Notes under the pieces: generated by a model
Database searches by the model: none
What the model saw: only the letters and a program-made list of their open reading frames with translations
What the model was told of the DNA's origin: nothing
Program-made: the position numbers and the translations under genes
In this document: piece after piece, positions 53,321 through 61,533 of the stretch
How the letters are laid out: each line of letters opens with the position of its first letter
Position numbering within the stretch: the first letter of the stretch is position 1
DNA from: Neobacillus rhizosphaerae
Lineage (GTDB): Bacteria > Bacillota > Bacilli > Bacillales > Cytobacillaceae
Direction: 5' to 3'
Length of the DNA: 64,000 nt
Assembly: GCF_937468385.1 (NCBI RefSeq)
Contig: NZ_CALBWS010000021.1
Span: 1-64,000, forward strand

Positions 53321-53408
53321 TTACTCAACTAACGGAGGCGTTGATCCAAGAAGAATTAACACTTTTTTTCTAGAACTTATTGAGCTAACGGGCAGGAGAG
53401 TTGAAGAA
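53321..53408 (+). repeat. Dispersed repeat, full copy
   Basis: CTCAACTAACGGAGGCGTTG, centre AACACTTTTTTTCTAG, right half TTGAGCTAACGGGCAGGAGA. Confidence 0.75.
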
Positions 53409-53429
53409 GGTTATAGGAGGTAATAAATT

Positions 53430-53969
53430 ATGACTCTTGAAAAGGGTATTTATATTGTAACTGGGATAATGGCTTCTGGAAAATCCACAATTGCACAAAT
53501 GTTATCAGAACAATTTGAGAAGGGTGTTCACGTGCGTGGAGATATTTTTCGAAAAATGATAGTAAAAGGGAATATTGATATGACCCCTGGTTATTCTCAA
53601 AGTGCGGTAGAGCAATTGGTACTCCGATATAAAATGACGGCAAAAGTGGCGGAAATGTATTACAAAGCAGGGTTCTCTGTTGTTGTGCAAGATACTTATT
53701 TGGGAAAAGAGGTGGCTTCTTTTCTTGAAGCATTTGAATCAAAGCCAGTTTACTTTATTACACTAAATCCAAATGTTGAAGCAATTATTGAAAGAGAGAA
53801 AAAGCGGAATAAGTCAGGCTATACAACTTGGGAGGTTGAACCTCTTTATAAAGTATTAATAAATGAAAATCCTAGAATAGGACTTTGGGTAGATTCCTCG
53901 GATATGACTCCTGAAGAAACGATATCAGAGATTATTAAACGTGTAAAATCTGAAGCACGCATTATATAA
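53430..53969 (+). CDS. P-loop kinase/phosphotransferase (AAA_33, CPT/zeta-like)
   Basis: 179 residues, TAGGAGGT before the ATG. VTGIMASGKSTIAQML is Walker A (about 10-25); HVRGDIFRKMIVKG resembles the Asp-Arg substrate site of chloramphenicol phosphotransferase and zeta toxins; VVVQDTYLG is the Walker B strand and IEREKKRNKSGY the lid arginines. It may phosphorylate a small molecule or nucleotide sugar. No antitoxin lies beside it. Confidence 0.8.
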   Translation: MTLEKGIYIVTGIMASGKSTIAQMLSEQFEKGVHVRGDIFRKMIVKGNIDMTPGYSQSAVEQLVLRYKMTAKVAEMYYKAGFSVVVQDTYLGKEVASFLEAFESKPVYFITLNPNVEAIIEREKKRNKSGYTTWEVEPLYKVLINENPRIGLWVDSSDMTPEETISEIIKRVKSEARII

Positions 53970-54001
53970 ATGTTTAGTAAATTTATGATTATAATAATTT
54001 C

Positions 54002-54086
54002 CTTGTTCAACAAACGGGGGCTTTGCTTTAATAAGGGGTAAGGCTCTTTTTCTTATTCAAGTAACGGGCAGTTTAGTTAAATAAGG
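54002..54086 (+). repeat. Dispersed repeat, full copy
   Basis: GTTCAACAAACGGGGGCTTT, AATAAGGGGTAAGGCTCTTT, right half TCAAGTAACGGGCAGTTTAG. Confidence 0.75.
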
Positions 54087-54255
54087 AATTATATTAAATG
54101 AATACTTTTACTATATAAAACCATAGCGCATTTAATTTATTGATTTGACATTATGGATAAAGCATATTATTATCAAATAGTTAAAAGGTCTTAACTATTA
54201 AAAGTGATTAAATATTAATACGTTTTAAGTTAATGGTAGGAGTGATGAATGAACG

Positions 54256-54714
54256 ATGAATTATGATGGAGATATAAATTTTAAAAAGCTTGAAGAATTA
54301 TCCCTTCTTTTGCATCGGAAATTTACTATGGCTTATACTATGCCACCAGAAGCCAAAGAAACTAGGATGTCTTATTCCCAATACTTAATTCTTGAGCTAC
54401 TTAGAAAAGGAGGTACCAAAAGTAGTTCTGAGTTAGCTCAATTCTTTAAAATTACAATGCCAGCTATTACAAACTTATCAAAAAAACTAGTGGATGCAGG
54501 ATATATAGAACGTATTTACTCAGAATCAGATCGACGCCTAGTTTTATTTCAAATAACTAAAAAGGGGATAAATTTCTTAAATTTGATGGATCAGACGGGA
54601 AAAAACTTTATTAAAACTCTATGGGGAAATTTATCTCCAGAGGAAGTAAAACAATTGAACGTCATATTTCAAAAAGCATTAGGATTAGATGATTGTTTCA
54701 ATGTAGATGACTAG
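54256..54714 (+). CDS. MarR-family regulator
   Basis: 152 residues. SYSQYLILELLRKGGTKSSS, recognition helix KITMPAITNLSKKLVDAGYI, wing ESDRRLVLFQITKKG. The next gene, a pentapeptide-repeat protein, starts 45 nt later, so the two form an operon and the protein probably controls it. No clear palindrome was noted upstream. Confidence 0.85.
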   Translation: MNYDGDINFKKLEELSLLLHRKFTMAYTMPPEAKETRMSYSQYLILELLRKGGTKSSSELAQFFKITMPAITNLSKKLVDAGYIERIYSESDRRLVLFQITKKGINFLNLMDQTGKNFIKTLWGNLSPEEVKQLNVIFQKALGLDDCFNVDD

Positions 54715-54759
54715 AGCATGACTCAATATATATGCATTGAATATGTAGAAGGTGATAAA

Positions 54760-55407
54760 ATGACAAAAGGATTCAAAATTGAACATCCAAATATTCCAAG
54801 AAGTTTAGAAAAAGCAAATTTTCAAGATATCTTTTATGAAGAAGAACCATATTTATCGAACTGTATGATTACAAACGCAATAATTGATAACGAGGAAATT
54901 GATAGGGTAGTTTTATCCAAAGTTATTTTTAAAAATGTAACATTCATAAATGTTTCTTTTAAGAAGATTGATATGACTGATGTGATTTTTGAAAACTGTG
55001 ATCTGTCCAATGCCAGCTTAAGTGAAGGTATAATACATAGAGTCACTTTTAAAGACTGTAAATTATTGGGCGTTGATTTTTCAGAAGGAAATTTGGGAAA
55101 CGTTTCTTTTGAAAATTGTATTGCAAATTTAAGTAATTTTACAGAGGCTCGTTTAAAACAAGTGATATATGATAGTTCATCGTTACAGAGTGCTAACTAT
55201 TACGATTGTAAACTTAGCAAGGTGGAATTTTATCAAAGTGATATTAATGATGTTGATTTTACTCAAACTTCACTAAAAGGTATAGATATTAGCACATGTA
55301 CATTTGACAGACTTAATGTGGCTTTTGAGAGTTTAGCTGGATGTGAAGTTTCCCCTGAACAAGCAATTGGATTTGCAACGTTGTTAGGGTTAAAAATTAA
55401 ACAATAA
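54760..55407 (+). CDS. Pentapeptide-repeat protein
   Basis: 215 residues from the ATG at 54760 (GAAGGTGAT upstream). From about residue 40 to 190 runs a pentapeptide helix with central F/L positions: VIFKNVTFINVSFKKIDMTD, VIFENCDLSNASLSEG, VTFKDCKLLGVDFSEGNLGN, VDFTQTSLKGIDISTCTFD. Known relatives (Qnr, MfpA) mimic DNA and protect gyrase. Together with the MarR gene and the nearby GyrI-like protein (51072), a gyrase-protection role is possible but not shown. Confidence 0.8.
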   Translation: MTKGFKIEHPNIPRSLEKANFQDIFYEEEPYLSNCMITNAIIDNEEIDRVVLSKVIFKNVTFINVSFKKIDMTDVIFENCDLSNASLSEGIIHRVTFKDCKLLGVDFSEGNLGNVSFENCIANLSNFTEARLKQVIYDSSSLQSANYYDCKLSKVEFYQSDINDVDFTQTSLKGIDISTCTFDRLNVAFESLAGCEVSPEQAIGFATLLGLKIKQ

Positions 55408-55410
55408 ATC

Positions 55411-55500
55411 TTTACTCAACTAACGCATGCAAGAGTTTAAGATCCAGCTGCCATTTTTGGCGGCTTTCTTCCTGTGCTAACGTGGCAGTTTAGTTTAACA
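55411..55500 (+). repeat. Dispersed repeat, full copy
   Basis: CTCAACTAACGCATGCAAGA, stem AGCTGCCATTTTTGGCGGCT, right half GCTAACGTGGCAGTTTAGTT. Begins within 4 nt of the pentapeptide gene stop. Confidence 0.8.
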
Positions 55501-55574
55501 ATATGAGTAATAACATTTCCTAATACCTAATATGATGGATTAGTATGATTATTTTTAATAAAGGGGTTGTGTAA

Positions 55575-55781
55575 ATGATTTTGAAACCAGGCGAAACTGC
55601 ACCTGTATCAGGTAAGTATGTTGAAGTAGGTCAGGGAGGCGGCAAGGTTAAAAGAGCTCAGCAAATTTATGTGAATCAGGGAGAGATTTTACCAATGCTA
55701 AGTCCTTATTCCATAAAAATCGAACATAAAGGTTCAAGTGAAGTAAGAAATAGACAGCACTTTTGGAAACTCGTACAATAG
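55575..55781 (+). CDS. YjzC-like protein
   Basis: 68 residues: LKPGETAPVSGKYVEVGQGG, GKVKRAQQIYVNQGEILPML. This matches the YjzC family (FKPGEKAPNSGKYVEVG type). Spacing from AAAGGGGTTG to the ATG is good. Function unknown. Confidence 0.75.
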   Translation: MILKPGETAPVSGKYVEVGQGGGKVKRAQQIYVNQGEILPMLSPYSIKIEHKGSSEVRNRQHFWKLVQ

Positions 55782-55809
55782 TGATATAAAATTGCGATTG
55801 GTAGTTTAA

Positions 55810-55842
55810 GCATCCATCAACTTGGATGCCTTTTATTTTTTT
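55810..55842 (+). terminator. Terminator after the YjzC-like gene
   Basis: GCATCC-ATCAACTT-GGATGC then CTTTTATTTTTTT. Confidence 0.75.
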
Positions 55843-55888
55843 CATCATTCCTTAATAAATAGGCTACCTTTCCTTGATTGTAGCTGGT

Positions 55889-55919
55889 TTTTCTTCAAAT
55901 AAAGGGGAGTTGAAGAATA
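55889..55919 (+). repeat. Dispersed repeat, degenerate half
   Basis: TTTTTCTTCAAATAAAGGGG, AGTTGAAGAAT. Confidence 0.5.
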
Positions 55920-55942
55920 TTACCGAAGAAAAAGCACCCTTT

Positions 55943-56338
55943 TTACAAAGGATGCCTGCACTTAGATATTTCGTTTGGTTTTAACCTTCTGCTTTTGAAA
56001 TCAATGGTCTGCCAACTTGGGGAATGAAAATTACTAAACTTAATAGTCATTAAATCATAAGGCGGATTAAGGGCACCCTCAAATGTCGTTACCTGTACGG
56101 TGACATCAAAGTAGTAGCTGCCTTGTTCCAGCTTCTTGATTTGGAGAATTTGTTGGCAATAATACTGCTTCGGTTTGCCGAAATGTTTCTCGATTTCTTT
56201 GTCAATTAAGGGAAATAACAAATTCAGGATTAGTTCATCACGTAACTGTACATCATTTTTAGTTATCGTTTCTGCTTTCACGGGTGAATAACAGAAAAGA
56301 GTGAAGCAGGCAAATAATATTAAAAAGCTTTTTTTCAT
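55943..56338 (-). CDS. DUF3888 secreted protein
   Basis: 131 residues with a Sec signal peptide (KKSFLILFACFTLFCYSPVK, cleavage near AEA/T). LRDELILNLLFPLIDKEIEK and LNPPYDLMTIKFSNFHSPSW are DUF3888 features. GGAGGATTTTT precedes the ATG. Exported protein of unknown role; the neighbour at 56467 is also exported and on the same strand. Confidence 0.8.
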   Translation of the reverse strand: MKKSFLILFACFTLFCYSPVKAETITKNDVQLRDELILNLLFPLIDKEIEKHFGKPKQYYCQQILQIKKLEQGSYYFDVTVQVTTFEGALNPPYDLMTIKFSNFHSPSWQTIDFKSRRLKPNEISKCRHPL

Positions 56339-56388
56339 AAAAATCCTCCACTTAATGTTTCTCTTATGATGAACAATTAAAGAAATTC

Positions 56389-56455
56389 TTATTAAGTTAA
56401 CGGGTGCGATTCTTCAATAAGAGCAGTCGCTTTTCTTGTTCCGCCAATAAACCTT
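56389..56455 (+). repeat. Dispersed repeat, full copy with a degenerate right half
   Basis: ATTAAGTTAACGGGTGCGAT, stem GAGCAGTCGCTTTTCTTG. Plus orientation although it lies between two minus-strand genes. Confidence 0.7.
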
Positions 56456-56466
56456 ATTTCTGAGGT

Positions 56467-56889
56467 CTACGGCTTAAAATTCAATAATCCCAAGAATTTA
56501 CTTGTATCGCCTTGAAATGTTAAGAAATATGGTTGGTTCTCGTTGTCAAAAACCATTAAATATGGGTGTTCTTGACCAGGAAATATAATCATTACTTCAT
56601 CTACAAAGTCATTGAACCATTGATTTTTAACCATAACATTAGGTTCTAAAGGGATTTTTATTACAAACCCATTATTAGGATAAGGATTCAATTTCACGTA
56701 AACCCCTGTTATTCCTTCAAGGAATTTCTCTACTTCTTGTTGTATATCAGAGTTTTTTTGAACATTTTTTATGACTTTACCTTTACTTATATCGATAATT
56801 TGTATTTGTTGATTAGTTTGAGCCATAGCACTGGTTGTAATTAATTTAAAAATACAAATACAAATACTTATTAATATCTTTTTAATCAC
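56467..56889 (-). CDS. Unrecognised secreted protein
   Basis: 140 residues from the GTG at 56889 (GAGGTGG upstream). Signal peptide KKILISICICIFKLITTSAM, then QQIQIIDISKGKVIKNVQKN, EKFLEGITGVYVKLNPYPNN and VFDNENQPYFLTFQGDTSKF. It resembles Bacillus exported proteins of unknown function. Confidence 0.6.
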   Translation of the reverse strand: MIKKILISICICIFKLITTSAMAQTNQQIQIIDISKGKVIKNVQKNSDIQQEVEKFLEGITGVYVKLNPYPNNGFVIKIPLEPNVMVKNQWFNDFVDEVMIIFPGQEHPYLMVFDNENQPYFLTFQGDTSKFLGLLNFKP

Positions 56890-56980
56890 TTTAACCACCT
56901 CAAAGGTATTTTCCCCCAATAATTAAGGTGGTATTAAAATGCTTATTTTATAAATGTTAATTTTGAGTTTGTGAATAATT

Positions 56981-57016
56981 GTACTTAAACAAACGGGTAG
57001 CTATTGTTAAAAAGGG
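56981..57016 (+). repeat. Dispersed repeat, left half only
   Basis: GTACTTAAACAAACGGGTAG, CTATTGTTAAAAAGGG. Confidence 0.6.
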
Positions 57017-57046
57017 ATAGCGGTTACTGGGGAGGTGATCAAAGGT

Positions 57047-57472
57047 ATGACGTTTTATAATAATATAAAACAAAAATTAGAAAGTTTCCAAAACGATATA
57101 GATACAATGAATATGGAAGATTTTTATATTATTAAATACGACAATAGTGAAAAACTTATATTGGCAGGTAGCTTTGATTTTAGTTATTATCATAATTTAG
57201 AAATTATTTTTACCAATGTTTCCTTTATTTTATTGCCTGGTTCAGTATTTAAAATCAATAAGATTCGGTTGGCTAAAAATGATGAAACAAAAAAGCTTCA
57301 AGAGTTTTCTCACGGATATAATGAAGGTTTTACCTTTTGCCTTGAAGATACTTACTATAACAACAAATTCTATATTTCAGCTAATGGCTTCGAATATAAA
57401 GTTCAAACAGTATATTATTATAAGAGAGAGAATTTGAAAGAAAATGAAAAAATTGCGGACAGGGTAAAATGA
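57047..57472 (+). CDS. Unrecognised 141-residue protein
   Basis: The ATG at 57047 follows GGAGGTGATCAAAGGT, a full anti-16S match. FYNNIKQKLESFQNDIDTMN, NLEIIFTNVSFILLPGSVFK and EGFTFCLEDTYYNNKFYISA suggest a compact beta protein. No family recognised. Confidence 0.55.
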   Translation: MTFYNNIKQKLESFQNDIDTMNMEDFYIIKYDNSEKLILAGSFDFSYYHNLEIIFTNVSFILLPGSVFKINKIRLAKNDETKKLQEFSHGYNEGFTFCLEDTYYNNKFYISANGFEYKVQTVYYYKRENLKENEKIADRVK

Positions 57473-57483
57473 GAAAAGTTTTT

Positions 57484-57568
57484 CCTTATACAACAAACGG
57501 GGTGCGATGCTTCAATAAAGAAGGATCGTTTTTTTCTTATTCAAGTAACGTGGCAGGATTATACAATT
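57484..57568 (+). repeat. Dispersed repeat, full copy
   Basis: ATACAACAAACGGGGTGCGA, AATAAAGAAGGATCGTTTTT, right half TCAAGTAACGTGGCAGGATT. Confidence 0.8.
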
Positions 57569-57598
57569 AGAACGTTTGGTTCATACATAGGGGGAGGA

Positions 57599-57835
57599 TT
57601 GAATAATTTGAGATGGTTTCTTGCTATTCTATTTATTTTGCTCGGAGCTTTTTTATTTTTATTAACCATTGATGATATAGGAAATTTAGGTCATATAATT
57701 ATGAAAATAATAGGATTTGGATGTTTTTTTTGCTGGTTTTATTGTCAAAGGCAAGAAAGAACAAAACAAACAATCATCTTAAAGGAAATGGTACTTTACT
57801 TTAACAGGAGTAAGGCCTTTTTCTTATTCAAGTAG
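57599..57835 (+). CDS. Small two-span membrane protein ending in the repeat
   Basis: 78 residues from a TTG with GGGGGAGG upstream. Membrane helices WFLAILFILLGAFLFLLTID and IIMKIIGFGCFFCWFYCQRQ. The last ~15 codons (KEMVLYFNRSKAFFLFK) are encoded by the repeat copy at 57793, which supplies the TAG stop, so the native C-terminus was probably replaced. Confidence 0.5.
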   Translation: MNNLRWFLAILFILLGAFLFLLTIDDIGNLGHIIMKIIGFGCFFCWFYCQRQERTKQTIILKEMVLYFNRSKAFFLFK

Positions 57836-57852
57836 CGGGATAGTGCAATAAG
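57793..57852 (+). repeat. Dispersed repeat, full but short copy
   Basis: CTTTACTTTAACAGGAGTAA, GGCCTTTTTCTTATTCAAGT, AGCGGGATAGTGCAATAAGG. Confidence 0.65.
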
Positions 57853-57917
57853 GCAGGAATTTTGTAGGGAGTTGTCAAAATATATTTTTATACGATATTA
57901 GATAGGGTGATTGAAAC

Positions 57918-58271
57918 ATGTTAAAGGCTATAAACTTGAAGAAATTTGTTTTCGAAACTTTAGTTTTACTTATCATTTTTATTGCATATGAATACCAAAA
58001 GCCAATATTGACAACTGGGGAAGCCACAGATAATGCATTGTTGTGTTTGGCCTTTCCTCCAGAAAGATTGGGAATAAAAGCCGTTGATATTATTTATTAT
58101 GACATTACACTGGAGAAATTGTCTATTGATAAAAAGAGTGGTTTTTTTAATAAATTCACTAATCAACGTGAGTTGAGTGTAACACTGAAAACTAAAAATG
58201 GAGAAGAACCAACCGTTAGGATAAATGCGTATAACGGAAGATGCCTTGAGGTGACTAATCCAATAAACTAA
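57918..58271 (+). CDS. Unrecognised membrane-anchored protein
   Basis: 117 residues, TAGGGTGA before the ATG. One N-terminal helix (VFETLVLLIIFIAYEYQ), then an extracytoplasmic beta domain (AVDIIYYDITLEKLSIDKKS, ELS VTLKTKNGEEP-type strands, NAYNGRCLEV). Its stop codon TAA lies in the first bases of the next repeat (AACTAAC). Confidence 0.55.
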   Translation: MLKAINLKKFVFETLVLLIIFIAYEYQKPILTTGEATDNALLCLAFPPERLGIKAVDIIYYDITLEKLSIDKKSGFFNKFTNQRELSVTLKTKNGEEPTVRINAYNGRCLEVTNPIN

Positions 58272-58320
58272 CAGGATGTCCTGCTGCTTATTGTGCTAAC
58301 GTGGCAGTTTAGTTGAACAA
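58269..58320 (+). repeat. Dispersed repeat, mainly right half
   Basis: TAACAGGATGTCCTGCTGCT, TATTGTGCTAACGTGGCAGT, TTAGTTGAACAA. Confidence 0.7.
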
Positions 58321-58332
58321 TCGTCATTAGCT

Positions 58333-58372
58333 TTTATTCAACAAACGGGCCATTTAATGGAGTAAGGCTCTC
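58333..58372 (+). repeat. Dispersed repeat, left half and centre
   Basis: TTATTCAACAAACGGGCCAT, TTAATGGAGTAAGGCTCTC. Confidence 0.6.
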
Positions 58373-58420
58373 AAACAAAACTGGATATTTATGTTAGAAT
58401 TGAGGTGGGTTGTGAAGAAA

Positions 58421-58455
58421 TGTACTTCAACTAAAGGGAGTTTAGTTGAACAAGA
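58421..58455 (+). repeat. Dispersed repeat, one perfect hairpin half
   Basis: TACTTCAACTAAAGGGAGTT, TAGTTGAACAAGAA; arms TTCAACTAAA/TTTAGTTGAA pair perfectly. Confidence 0.7.
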
Positions 58456-58527
58456 AATACGACTTGATATTTACTATATTTAATAAAAGTGTATTTAAGG
58501 AGAAGTAAAAATTAATGTATCAATACG

Positions 58528-58560
58528 AAAAACACCGACCTGCTATAGTCGGTGTTTTGT
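58528..58560 (-). terminator. Terminator after the tRNA remnant (minus strand)
   Basis: AACACCGACTATAGCAGGTC, then GGTGTTTTTCG. Confidence 0.7.
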
Positions 58561-58564
58561 TTAC

Positions 58565-58619
58565 AGCGCCAAGGGGGATCGAACCCCTAACCTCATCGCT
58601 GCTTGCAATTTGCTCTCCC
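58565..58619 (-). tRNA. Decayed 3' two-thirds of a tRNA
   Basis: On the minus strand GGGAGAGC (D-arm), a damaged anticodon region (CAAGCAGCGATGAGG), the T-arm AGGGG-TTCGATC-CCCCT and acceptor strand TGGCGCT are followed by a terminator. The 5' acceptor strand and most of the D-arm are missing and the anticodon stem is broken, so it is not functional. Such 3' tRNA remnants often mark integration sites. Confidence 0.5.
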
Positions 58620-58642
58620 GCTTTTGGGGAATTTCACTGTCC

Positions 58643-58691
58643 TGAACCATCTGCAAGGGTTTCAACGTCCTTTGCAGATGGTTCTTTTTTC
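58643..58691 (+). terminator. Strong hairpin at the 3' end of the MFS gene
   Basis: GAACCATCTGCAAGG and CCTTTGCAGATGGTTC pair; TTTTTT follows on the plus strand. It overlaps the last codons of the minus-strand MFS gene. Confidence 0.65.
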
Positions 58692-59867
58692 AGTAAGAAA
58701 GTAAAGTAAGGCTAAAAGCGGCATAACAACTCCAATTAGAGATGTGAAACTCCAGCCGCCATGGGCATAAGACCAACCGCCCAAAGAAGAGCCAATTGCT
58801 CCGCCAATGAAGAATATAGACATAAAAAGCCCGTTCAGTCGGCCTCTTGCTTCACTCCCCAATGAATAAATCGCACGCTGTCCAAGCACAAGATTTCCCG
58901 ATACGGCCGCATCCAGCATAATAGCGACAAGAATGAGCAGTGCGAGAGCCGTTGTTGAATTGCCTTGAAAAAGATATGCCAGCAAAAAAGACAAGGTGGC
59001 AATAACCATTGCCAGTCCGGTCAAAAATCCGGTCCAGCCTTTATCCGCAAGTCTTCCAGCTATCGGTGCTGCTATCGCGCCTCCCACACCTGCCAACGCA
59101 AACAATGCGATGCCTTGCTGGGACATTCCGAAATCATCCGCCAATCGTAAAGGAACCACAGTCCAAAACAGGCTAAAGGCTCCAAATAAACAAGCTTGAT
59201 AAATGGCACGGCGGCGCAATATAGGCGTTTGTTTTAAGAGGGCGCCTAAAGAGACAATTAATTTAACGTAGTTTATCGTAGGTGAAGGTCTACGCTCAGG
59301 GAGAATACGTGACAACAGAACCGTCAATAGAGCGATAACAATCGCCGACAATGCAAATACTGTTTGCCACCCCCAAATACTGGTTATAAAGCTTGCCACC
59401 GGTCTGGCAAACATAATTCCGAGTAAGAGTCCACTCATCACGTTTCCGACCACGTGGCCGCGCTGCTCTTCAGACGCTAAATGGGCGGCATAGGGAACCA
59501 GTATTTGGGCTACCACAGATCCCAGTCCAATAAACAGGGACGCAGTCAGGAAAAATAGCGCATTGGGGGCGAATGTTGCCCCAAGCAATGCACATACCAC
59601 AACAATTAGTGATACTGCCACGAGGCGCCGATTTTCAATAATGTCACTAAGCGGTACGATAAACAGCAGCCCTGCAACATAACCGATTTGTGTTAAGGTG
59701 ACAATTAATCCTGCTGCTGCGGAAGAAAGCCCTGTAGAGACACTGATAGGTCCTACCAGGGTTTGTGCATAATAAAGATTGGCAACAATAAGACCGCATG
59801 CAGACGCTAACAGAAACATAATCCAGCTTGAAATGCGTTTACCCTCGATAAATTGATTCGTTTGCAT
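58662..59867 (-). CDS. MFS drug-efflux-type transporter
   Basis: 401 residues from the ATG at 59867 (GGGGAGGATT upstream). Twelve membrane helices; motif A-like GRLADKGWTGF in the middle, ACGLIVANLYYAQTLVGPIS in helix 1 and VPYAAHLASEEQRGHVVGNV as in the YnfM/YgaY group. Base composition is visibly more GC-rich than the array around it. Divergent from the TetR gene at 60080 with three shared direct repeats between, so a TetR-controlled efflux pump is likely. Confidence 0.85.
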   Translation of the reverse strand: MQTNQFIEGKRISSWIMFLLASACGLIVANLYYAQTLVGPISVSTGLSSAAAGLIVTLTQIGYVAGLLFIVPLSDIIENRRLVAVSLIVVVCALLGATFAPNALFFLTASLFIGLGSVVAQILVPYAAHLASEEQRGHVVGNVMSGLLLGIMFARPVASFITSIWGWQTVFALSAIVIALLTVLLSRILPERRPSPTINYVKLIVSLGALLKQTPILRRRAIYQACLFGAFSLFWTVVPLRLADDFGMSQQGIALFALAGVGGAIAAPIAGRLADKGWTGFLTGLAMVIATLSFLLAYLFQGNSTTALALLILVAIMLDAAVSGNLVLGQRAIYSLGSEARGRLNGLFMSIFFIGGAIGSSLGGWSYAHGGWSFTSLIGVVMPLLALLYFLTEKRTICKGR

Positions 59868-59945
59868 TGTAATCCTCCCCATTTTCATTTTTTTTGTGTG
59901 TAGCAGGGCTAGCAATATTCAGTACTGCCATCACAAATTAAATAA

Positions 59946-60060
59946 TGAACGTATAGTTTAGTAATTCATATTTAAATGATATACTGAACGTACAGTTTTG
60001 TAAATAGTTTATTTTTTTATTTTCGTTGAATATTTAGTATAATGACCGTATAGTTTTTAT
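59946..60060. promoter_or_regulatory. Three direct repeats in the MFS/TetR divergent region
   Basis: TGAACGTATAGTTTAGTAA (59946-59964), TGAACGTACAGTTTTGTAA (59985-60003) and TGACCGTATAGTTTTTAT (60043-60060). Repeat-to-repeat distance 39 and 58 bp. Candidate TetR operators; the third overlaps the tetR promoter (TATAAT at 60038). Confidence 0.65.
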
Positions 60061-60079
60061 TGTAAAGGGGAGGATTCGT

Positions 60080-60658
60080 GTGAATGCCAAAAGAGGACGT
60101 CCACGTAATGTTGAAACGCAAAAGTCTATCCTTTCTGCTTCATATGAATTGTTGCTGGAAAATGGCTTTGGATCGGTAACTGTAGAGAAAATTGCTGAGC
60201 GGGCCGGGGTTAGTAAAGCCACCATTTATAAATGGTGGACCAACAAAGCAGCCGTTGTTATGGACGGCTTTCTATCTGCTGCTGCGGCAAGACTGCCGGT
60301 GCCAGACACGGGTTTAGTATTTAATGACATACTAATCCATGCCACTAGTTTAGCTCGGTTTTTGACCAGTCGAGAGGGTAAAATCATTAAGGAGCTGATT
60401 GGTGAAGGGCAATTTGATTCAGGGCTGGCGGAGGCATACCGGACCAGATACTTCCATCCTCGCCGGCTTGAGGCTAAGCATCTTATGGAACGGGGGGTTC
60501 AGCGTGGGGAATTGAGGGAAAATCTCGATCTCGATTTAAGCATTGACCTCATTTACGGGCCAATTTTCTATAGATTGCTAGTGATAGGTGAAAATTTGGA
60601 TGATGTTTATGTTGAAAATTTAGTGAAATATTCATTTACAGGAATTAATTCGGATTGA
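60080..60658 (+). CDS. TetR-family repressor
   Basis: 192 residues from a GTG with GGGGAGGA upstream. Helix-turn-helix VTVEKIAERAGVSKATIYKW at about 34-53; the C-terminal ligand domain (LIGEGQFDSGLAEAYRTRYF, LDLSIDLIYGPIFYRLLVIG) is the TetR_C_11-like type of AcrR relatives. Controls itself and the MFS pump; same GC-rich character as the pump. Confidence 0.88.
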   Translation: MNAKRGRPRNVETQKSILSASYELLLENGFGSVTVEKIAERAGVSKATIYKWWTNKAAVVMDGFLSAAAARLPVPDTGLVFNDILIHATSLARFLTSREGKIIKELIGEGQFDSGLAEAYRTRYFHPRRLEAKHLMERGVQRGELRENLDLDLSIDLIYGPIFYRLLVIGENLDDVYVENLVKYSFTGINSD

Positions 60659-61073
60659 ATAGATACCCTAATCTTACGAGGAGTGTTCCTTTGCTTTACT
60701 GACGAGGCGAATTCAAGGAAGCAGATCGCTAAGGTAGATTTCGATGCAGTGTTCCGGCCGTCCGCGATGCGCTCTCCTGTCGCTTTTAAATAAAGTCACG
60801 GTGTTCATAAAAAGGCTATGTTAAATTCTAATGTTGATATTTGACCATAAGAAAACCGCCTTGGTGAAAAGGCGGTTTATTAAGCTTTCGTTCCCCATTA
60901 GTGGAATGAGCAGTATAAATTATTAAAACTTACGTTTATGATAGGGGATACCATCGCCATCTTCACAATAGGATTTGAGACTATAAAGGAAAATAGCCCA
61001 GTTGTAGTTACAGGAGCGATAAAATGGCGTTACTTCTTTCCAGCTAGTGCAAGAGTTGTGGAGGTAACATACG
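60659..61073. other. Intergenic scar region with a terminator
   Basis: AAACCGCC-TTGGTGAAAA-GGCGGTTT (60853-60879) is a hairpin, then ATTAAGC. Around 60700-60800 the DNA is GC-richer, like the MFS/TetR block. GCTAGTGCAAGAGTTG at 61043 is a degenerate repeat half. No gene seen. Confidence 0.45.
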
Positions 61074-61240
61074 ATGTCTCATCCATATAAGCAATTTGAA
61101 AATACTCCAGTATGAAACATCATTAAAAAGGCAATTGAAGAACGGTTGAAAACGATGATATAGAAGAAAAAACTCAAAGAGAATACATTGTAGGGTATAT
61201 ATGCAAATTGCTAAATGAATCAAAAATGCAAAGAGATTAA
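61074..61240 (+). pseudogene. Small conserved-looking protein, broken
   Basis: GTGGAGGTAAC leads to MSHPYKQFENTPV, then TGA where Trp is likely (next codons NIIKKAIEE). After a one-base shift it continues VENDDIEEKTQREYIVGYIC, KLLNESKMQRD and TAA. About 55 residues if repaired. Family not recognised. Confidence 0.45.
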
Positions 61241-61384
61241 ATATCCTTATGAAGCTACCATGAAAATAAGTTTCTCCAAGAATAGAAAAATGACAATACT
61301 AAAGAAGACCCTGCTCAATCGTAAAAAAAAAGGAGAGCGTTAATTAATATGCCTATGGATTAGGGGTGACTGGATTAAGGTCAG

Positions 61385-61452
61385 TATCAGTATTGACACT
61401 TCCTAACCATTTTCATTCTCTGTGGTGCAGCACTGATTTTGTGCTGCATGGA
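61385..61452. mobile_element. IS110-type end remnant beside a repeat
   Basis: CCATTTTCATTCTCTGTGGT, then GCTGCATGGATGGCTAACGG, similar to the IS110-type left end at 21325-21375, and like it directly followed by the repeat core CTAACGGG. Confidence 0.4.
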
Positions 61453-61533
61453 TGGCTAACGGGTGCAAAAGTTGCAGATAAAGCTGTCATTTTGGCAGCT
61501 TTTCTTATTGCACTTAAGGGGCAGCTTAGCTTA
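61452..61533 (+). repeat. Dispersed repeat, full copy
   Basis: GATGGCTAACGGGTGCAAAA, stem AAGCTGTCATTTTGGCAGCT, right half TGCACTTAAGGGGCAGCTTA. Confidence 0.75.

Noticed and set aside
53430-53969. Zeta-type toxin of a toxin-antitoxin pair
   Set aside because: No small antitoxin frame is adjacent; a stand-alone small-molecule kinase is more likely.
58515-58709. 64-codon frame starting MYQYEKHRPAIVG
   Set aside because: It crosses a terminator, a tRNA remnant and the MFS 3' hairpin; no ribosome site and no family.
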